From Phyto melanocephala (Eukaryota > Arthropoda > Insecta > Diptera > Rhinophoridae), in the NCBI GenBank assembly GCA_941918925.1, contig OW799235.1, forward strand, positions 103,681,947 through 103,745,946: 64,000 nt of DNA. The letters are read 5' to 3'. The translations under genes were made by a program, and so were the position numbers. The notes under the pieces were generated by a model. That model worked only from the letters and a program-made list of their open reading frames with translations. It made no database searches and was not told where the DNA came from. Numbering within the stretch: the stretch's first letter is position 1; each line of letters begins with the position of its first letter. Below, piece after piece: positions 60,410 through 64,000 of the stretch.

Positions 60410-61680
60410 AAGTTTAATATTGTAAATGATGTGTGAACACAAAAAATAAGTGTCGCAAACATTTAGCCACTAACAAGAGCAGCACAACAACAATAAAAAT
60501 GTTTAACAAATTGAAACGATTCAAGCAATAAGATCGAAAAATTTATGTTAAAGAATAAATCGACTAAATGAAATACTTTTTTTTTTTAATTAAATAGTAA
60601 CACTTATAAAATGCTATTCTGTAATATTAGATTTATTTTTTTTTGGACACCCCCTACGGTGCTGTTCATTTATACTTCGATTATTAAATTTTTCTACTTC
60701 GATTATTAAATTTTTTCTTTTGAATGTTTAATAAATGTTCACGCAAATTTATATTTTTTTTAAATTATTTTAAAATCTTATTCTCACTATCCTTTGATAA
60801 AAAAAAAAATAATCAAACTACTACCACTAGTACTACTAAAAATCACTTAAATCCTTTAGAAATTAGTCACATACTTACTTACTACAGAATCTGTTTACTT
60901 CTCATAAACATTGTTATACCCTGTTCAGACAGATATTTTTAATTGTTTCAATTTAGTGTTGAGTGAGCAATTAAAATAAGTGTTTACACATACTCAATTT
61001 ATCTTACTCCAGTAGCATTTGATAGCTGTCAAAATACAATGTATTTATACCAAATCAAATAATGCCTTCTCTTCAGTTTTTTTCCTGTTCATAAAATATA
61101 TTTACAAATATATTTATATACTAATATGTATGTATGTAAATATGTATTTGACTTTATTCAAACATTTTATTAAAATTTCCATCAACCATTTACCATTTTC
61201 TTACTTTTTATTTTTTGTATATTTATTTGTTTGACATTAGAAATGCCACCTATAGAATTTTCTTCTCACTGAACATACTTCTCAAGAGTTGTATTTCGAG
61301 TTTTGAACAATAAGTTAAGCAATTAAGTATATATTACTCAATTTAAAAGTAATTTTTAGTATGGTAAATTGAGTTCAATAAAGGCCTTTAATTGCGATAA
61401 TATTATAAATTGATAAATTAAGGCGCATGTGTGAACATAGTATTAAGGTCTCAGTAAATATTTCCTGCAAAAATTTTTGTCATATACTGGACATGAAATT
61501 TTTTAACAGTTTAGTGGTTAGAAAGTATTTCGTTGTTCTGACAAACTAGAAAATATATTTTTATATTTTTTAATTATTTATTTAAGTCTATGGATTCTAG
61601 ATCCTCACAGACTATAAGGCCGTACATACAAATTGTTTAATATTAGTTATTCAAAAACAAAATAATTTTATATTTTACAA
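60410..61680. other. AT-rich DNA without recognised gene
   Basis: A local repeat, cttcgattattaaattttt, occurs twice in tandem at about 60676-60716. The ORFs at 60724-60942 and 61019-61234 lack motifs. Confidence 0.45.
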
Positions 61681-61689
61681 TATTAACAT

Positions 61690-62040
61690 TTAAGGAAAAA
61701 TCAATATGTTGATAAAGTTTATTAAACTCGTTACAAATCCTCAAAAACGGATCGAAGTTGGCATAATTCGTTCTGAAAACTCTGACTGATAGGGGACAAA
61801 AATGACGTATAGAACGACATGGTACATTGAAAAAGATATCCGCTAATAGGAAATCAGATCAATACATCCTTTTATTAAATTTAAAACAAACGTAACATTA
61901 AGCATTGTTCTTCGACTTTTTAAAGTTGGCAGCTTCACTAGTGCAAGTCTACTAGTATAAGGCGGCAGGTTTAACGAATTTCACTGTAAGCCACGAAGAC
62001 AAAATAGCAGGATCTGTTTTTGCTCAGACTCAACGCTATT
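61690..62040 (-). pseudogene. non-LTR retrotransposon ORF2 C-terminal remnant (jockey-like)
   Basis: The minus strand from about 62035 reads LLFCLRGLQ-stop, then LPPYTSRLALVKLPTLKSRR and TMLNVTFVLNLIKGCIDLIS. After a stop and frame change near 61845 it continues FFNVPCRSIRHFCPLSV, RTNYANFDPFLRICNEF and NKLYQHIDF. The pattern LPPY..R...L.L..L..RR......V..L..G.ID and then F.VP.R..R is the C-terminal domain of jockey/BS-type ORF2 proteins, downstream of the reverse transcriptase. It could be from the same family as the fragment at 47640-48200, but they do not overlap, so that is untested. Confidence 0.75.
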
Positions 62041-62076
62041 AATGTAATCATTGTAAGTTGGACATTGTAAGTTTTT

Positions 62077-62490
62077 CTTCTCCGAGAAAAGGGGCCTAGT
62101 GTGTCGACTAACGGGTTTGGACTTAAGAGTGGAATCTGGTACCTAAAGAAGTGTATTACTTAATTTATGAGTTAGATTTCGAATAAAAATGTATTTACCC
62201 CATAAAAACATTGTTGCGTCAGTCACTGGTTGCGGCTTAAGAATCAAGTATTGAGATCATAACAAACAGAGCAGCAACAATAGCAAAAATATTGTCACAC
62301 TAGAAGCGAAACAAAAATAACTCTCCACGAAGGCATGACGTCACCAACGTCAGCACCCAATCATAACTAACCATGACAATTCGCATCTCCCAACTGAAGG
62401 TGTGTTCACAGTGATAATGCGTTATGAAACTTTAAATTTGTTTTTCTCAAAATTCAAATTTCACACACTAGGTCCCTTTTCTCGGAGAAG
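62077..62490. mobile_element. putative MITE with 28-bp terminal inverted repeats
   Basis: 62077-62104 (cttctccgagaaaaggggcc, then tagtgtgt) and the reverse complement of 62463-62490 differ at a single base (gggg/ggga). The 414-bp unit has no ORF. The interior includes tgacgtca (about 62337-62344), a perfect CRE-like palindrome. I could not identify a target duplication or superfamily. Confidence 0.7.
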
Positions 62491-62583
62491 GTCACATATA
62501 TCGATTTTTTTATATCGCAAAAATCTAACCACAGTATGATATCATTTTCGTTCTGTTTGCTATTCACTAGCCATCTCCAAACT

Positions 62584-62617
62584 TTACAGAAGACCGCTTT
62601 TGTGACTTCTGTAAAGG
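62584..62617. repeat. 11-bp perfect hairpin
   Basis: ctttacagaag and cttctgtaaag form a perfect 11-bp stem with a short loop. It is not followed by a terminator-like T run. It could be a fragment of an inverted-repeat element. Confidence 0.6.
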
Positions 62618-62619
62618 TT

Positions 62620-64000
62620 TACAACCTAAGCTCGGATGTATATTATAAAGGCCTCACAGTACGAATGCACTTAGATAATTTTTGTAATGTAAAAAATAAA
62701 CATGTTTAAATTAAGTATGAAATAAAACAGTCAAATGACCCCCGTGGATCTAATGATTCTTTAAGCAAATATTTCATGGTTTTTTTTCACAAAGATGTGG
62801 CAGCATCTCATAGATAATACGTTGAATTTCGAGTTTTAGCTAAGTTTGCTACCGTAAACCCTAGATTTTACTAATAATCACACAGTGTTAATCGCATGAT
62901 CTAAGTGGCCAGCTGGCATTTGAATTTCTTGAGATAATTTGTTGTTGAATTCAGATGCATGCCATCCAGTTAAGACAACAAGAATTTTGTTATTATATTC
63001 CCGTAGCAAATGCTGGTTACAGTCACTGCAATAACGGCCTCATCTTAAAAAAATATTTCCCATACCAAACCCTGACCAAACTCAATATCACCAAATTAGT
63101 AGTTATGGGTGAATTTGTCTCGCAAGGACTGCGTAAGGATATTTTGAGCTAAATAAGACAGTTTTCTGTATTCACGAAGCCAATAAGATAATGCGCTTTA
63201 TGGGGCAAAATTACTTTTTTTTAAACTGTCGTTGATTTCACTTTACTCCACTTCACATTAAAAGAATTGCCGGCGCTTTCAGTGGTCTGCTGATTTGAGC
63301 TTTTGAGTAAGCTGAATTTTGTACGCATGATAAAGGAGGTTTTTTCTCAAAATTCACTGCGAAAGGCTTTATAAAATTTGAAACTATCGAGAATGAAGCC
63401 AAACTGAAGTTTTGGGCTTGTTTTTAAGAACCTGTCAGGCACGTAATAAACCCAGTTTCTTCAAATTTTTTAAGCACTCTTCGAATTTTTTATACATTGA
63501 AAATTCTTCGAAGTTTGGTAGCAGTCCCAGCATTACTTTTAACATTTTTTAAATAAATCTTCATAATTGTGACATGTTGTTTTTTTTCCAATTTAAAATA
63601 ATCGTAATAAACATGTGACAGCTACCAAATTTCAAAGTTGTCACATTTCTAAACAAATTACACCAAATTTAAAAGTGCATTTTTAAGGAGACACCCTATG
63701 AATATATGCTTATTGCATTTTACACCAACTATGTTTGAAAGTTGCGAAAAATCTTCTGAGTATATACATATGTTTGTTAAAGCATATTGTGATTCACCAC
63801 GTAGTAGAAAGAATAGATTTGTATGTATCCACTTAACTTATCATAACTTTTCAATATTATAAATTACAGTTGGGAATTAGTTGAAAAAGGATTGACGTAT
63901 TTAAAAATGTCGTTAGTTCAAATCTAAAAATTAATTAAATTTTTTTAATACAAAAATTATAATAAATATGATTTTATGTTGATATTATTAAGCTGTGAAG
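62620..64000. other. unassigned, partly less AT-rich DNA
   Basis: 62940-63430 is less AT-rich and has open segments on both strands: plus-strand 62955-63152 encoding ...LTKLNITKLVVMGEFVSQGL, and minus-strand HASEFNNKLSQEIQMPAGHL. It may be old transposon coding sequence, but I cannot name it. The remainder is AT-rich. Confidence 0.35.

Noticed and set aside
62940..63430. Mariner or other transposase remnant
   Set aside because: The composition suggests old coding DNA, but no DDE, YxDD or other ordered motif could be read in any frame.
1..64000. CRISPR array, bacterial operons or a defence system
   Set aside because: No spaced repeat array, no long ORFs and no ribosome-binding patterns; sequence organisation is that of an insect genome.

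Overview
This is very AT-rich eukaryotic DNA from a fly, most likely a calyptrate or blowfly-type dipteran. That inference rests on the TE content: several kinds of (GTCY)n-bearing 'mini-me/DINE-1-like' elements, mariner, piggyBac, a tRNA-derived SINE, non-LTR retrotransposon and Penelope-type remnants. I find no intact host protein-coding gene, no tRNA or rRNA gene, no bacterial-type operon and no CRISPR array. The window reads as intergenic or intronic DNA built up by layers of mobile elements. Nearly all short ORFs are chance frames or lie inside repeats.

Layout. 1-3.4 kb: unassigned AT-rich DNA. 3.4-8.9 kb: a decayed mini-me-type repeat; an internally deleted mariner; a 0.65-kb element with terminal direct repeats and a full hammerhead ribozyme (Penelope/retrozyme-like); a perfect 18-bp hairpin; a minus-strand SINE; a GIY-YIG endonuclease remnant of a Penelope-like element; an inverted-repeat element. 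11.8-12.5 kb: mini-me-type repeat with a tRNA-like polymerase III module. 14.2-19.9 kb: two 2.5-kb copies of one long repeat (family A) in inverted orientation, each holding the same nested mariner deletion derivative. 21.8-26.8 kb: decayed family A fragment, decayed piggyBac transposase, and a TTAA-flanked piggyBac-derived element that also carries mariner remains. 29-30.6 kb: family A end fragment and a MITE-like inverted repeat. 35.7-36.6 kb: second tRNA-like mini-me repeat with a large (ATGT)n expansion. 39.7-42.6 kb: mariner derivative followed by a fold-back form of family A with a hAT-like insertion and a SINE carrying a 16-bp target duplication. 46-51.1 kb: small MITE, LINE reverse transcriptase remnant, remnant of an uncharacterised multicopy arthropod protein, perfect 180-bp direct duplication. 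52.2-64 kb: mini-me-type repeat, MITE-like repeat, rearranged mariner, LINE RNase H end, second degenerate hammerhead, possible 5' exon near 60.3 kb, LINE C-terminal remnant, inverted-repeat element.

How the parts relate. The elements are mostly non-autonomous or dead and would depend on proteins encoded elsewhere. Nesting gives relative ages: a mariner inserted into family A before A spread, because one A arm keeps the empty TA site. The strongest functional signal is the hammerhead ribozyme at 5933-6003, whose core, three stems and cleavage site can all be read directly. A degenerate relative lies at 59333-59400 on the minus strand.
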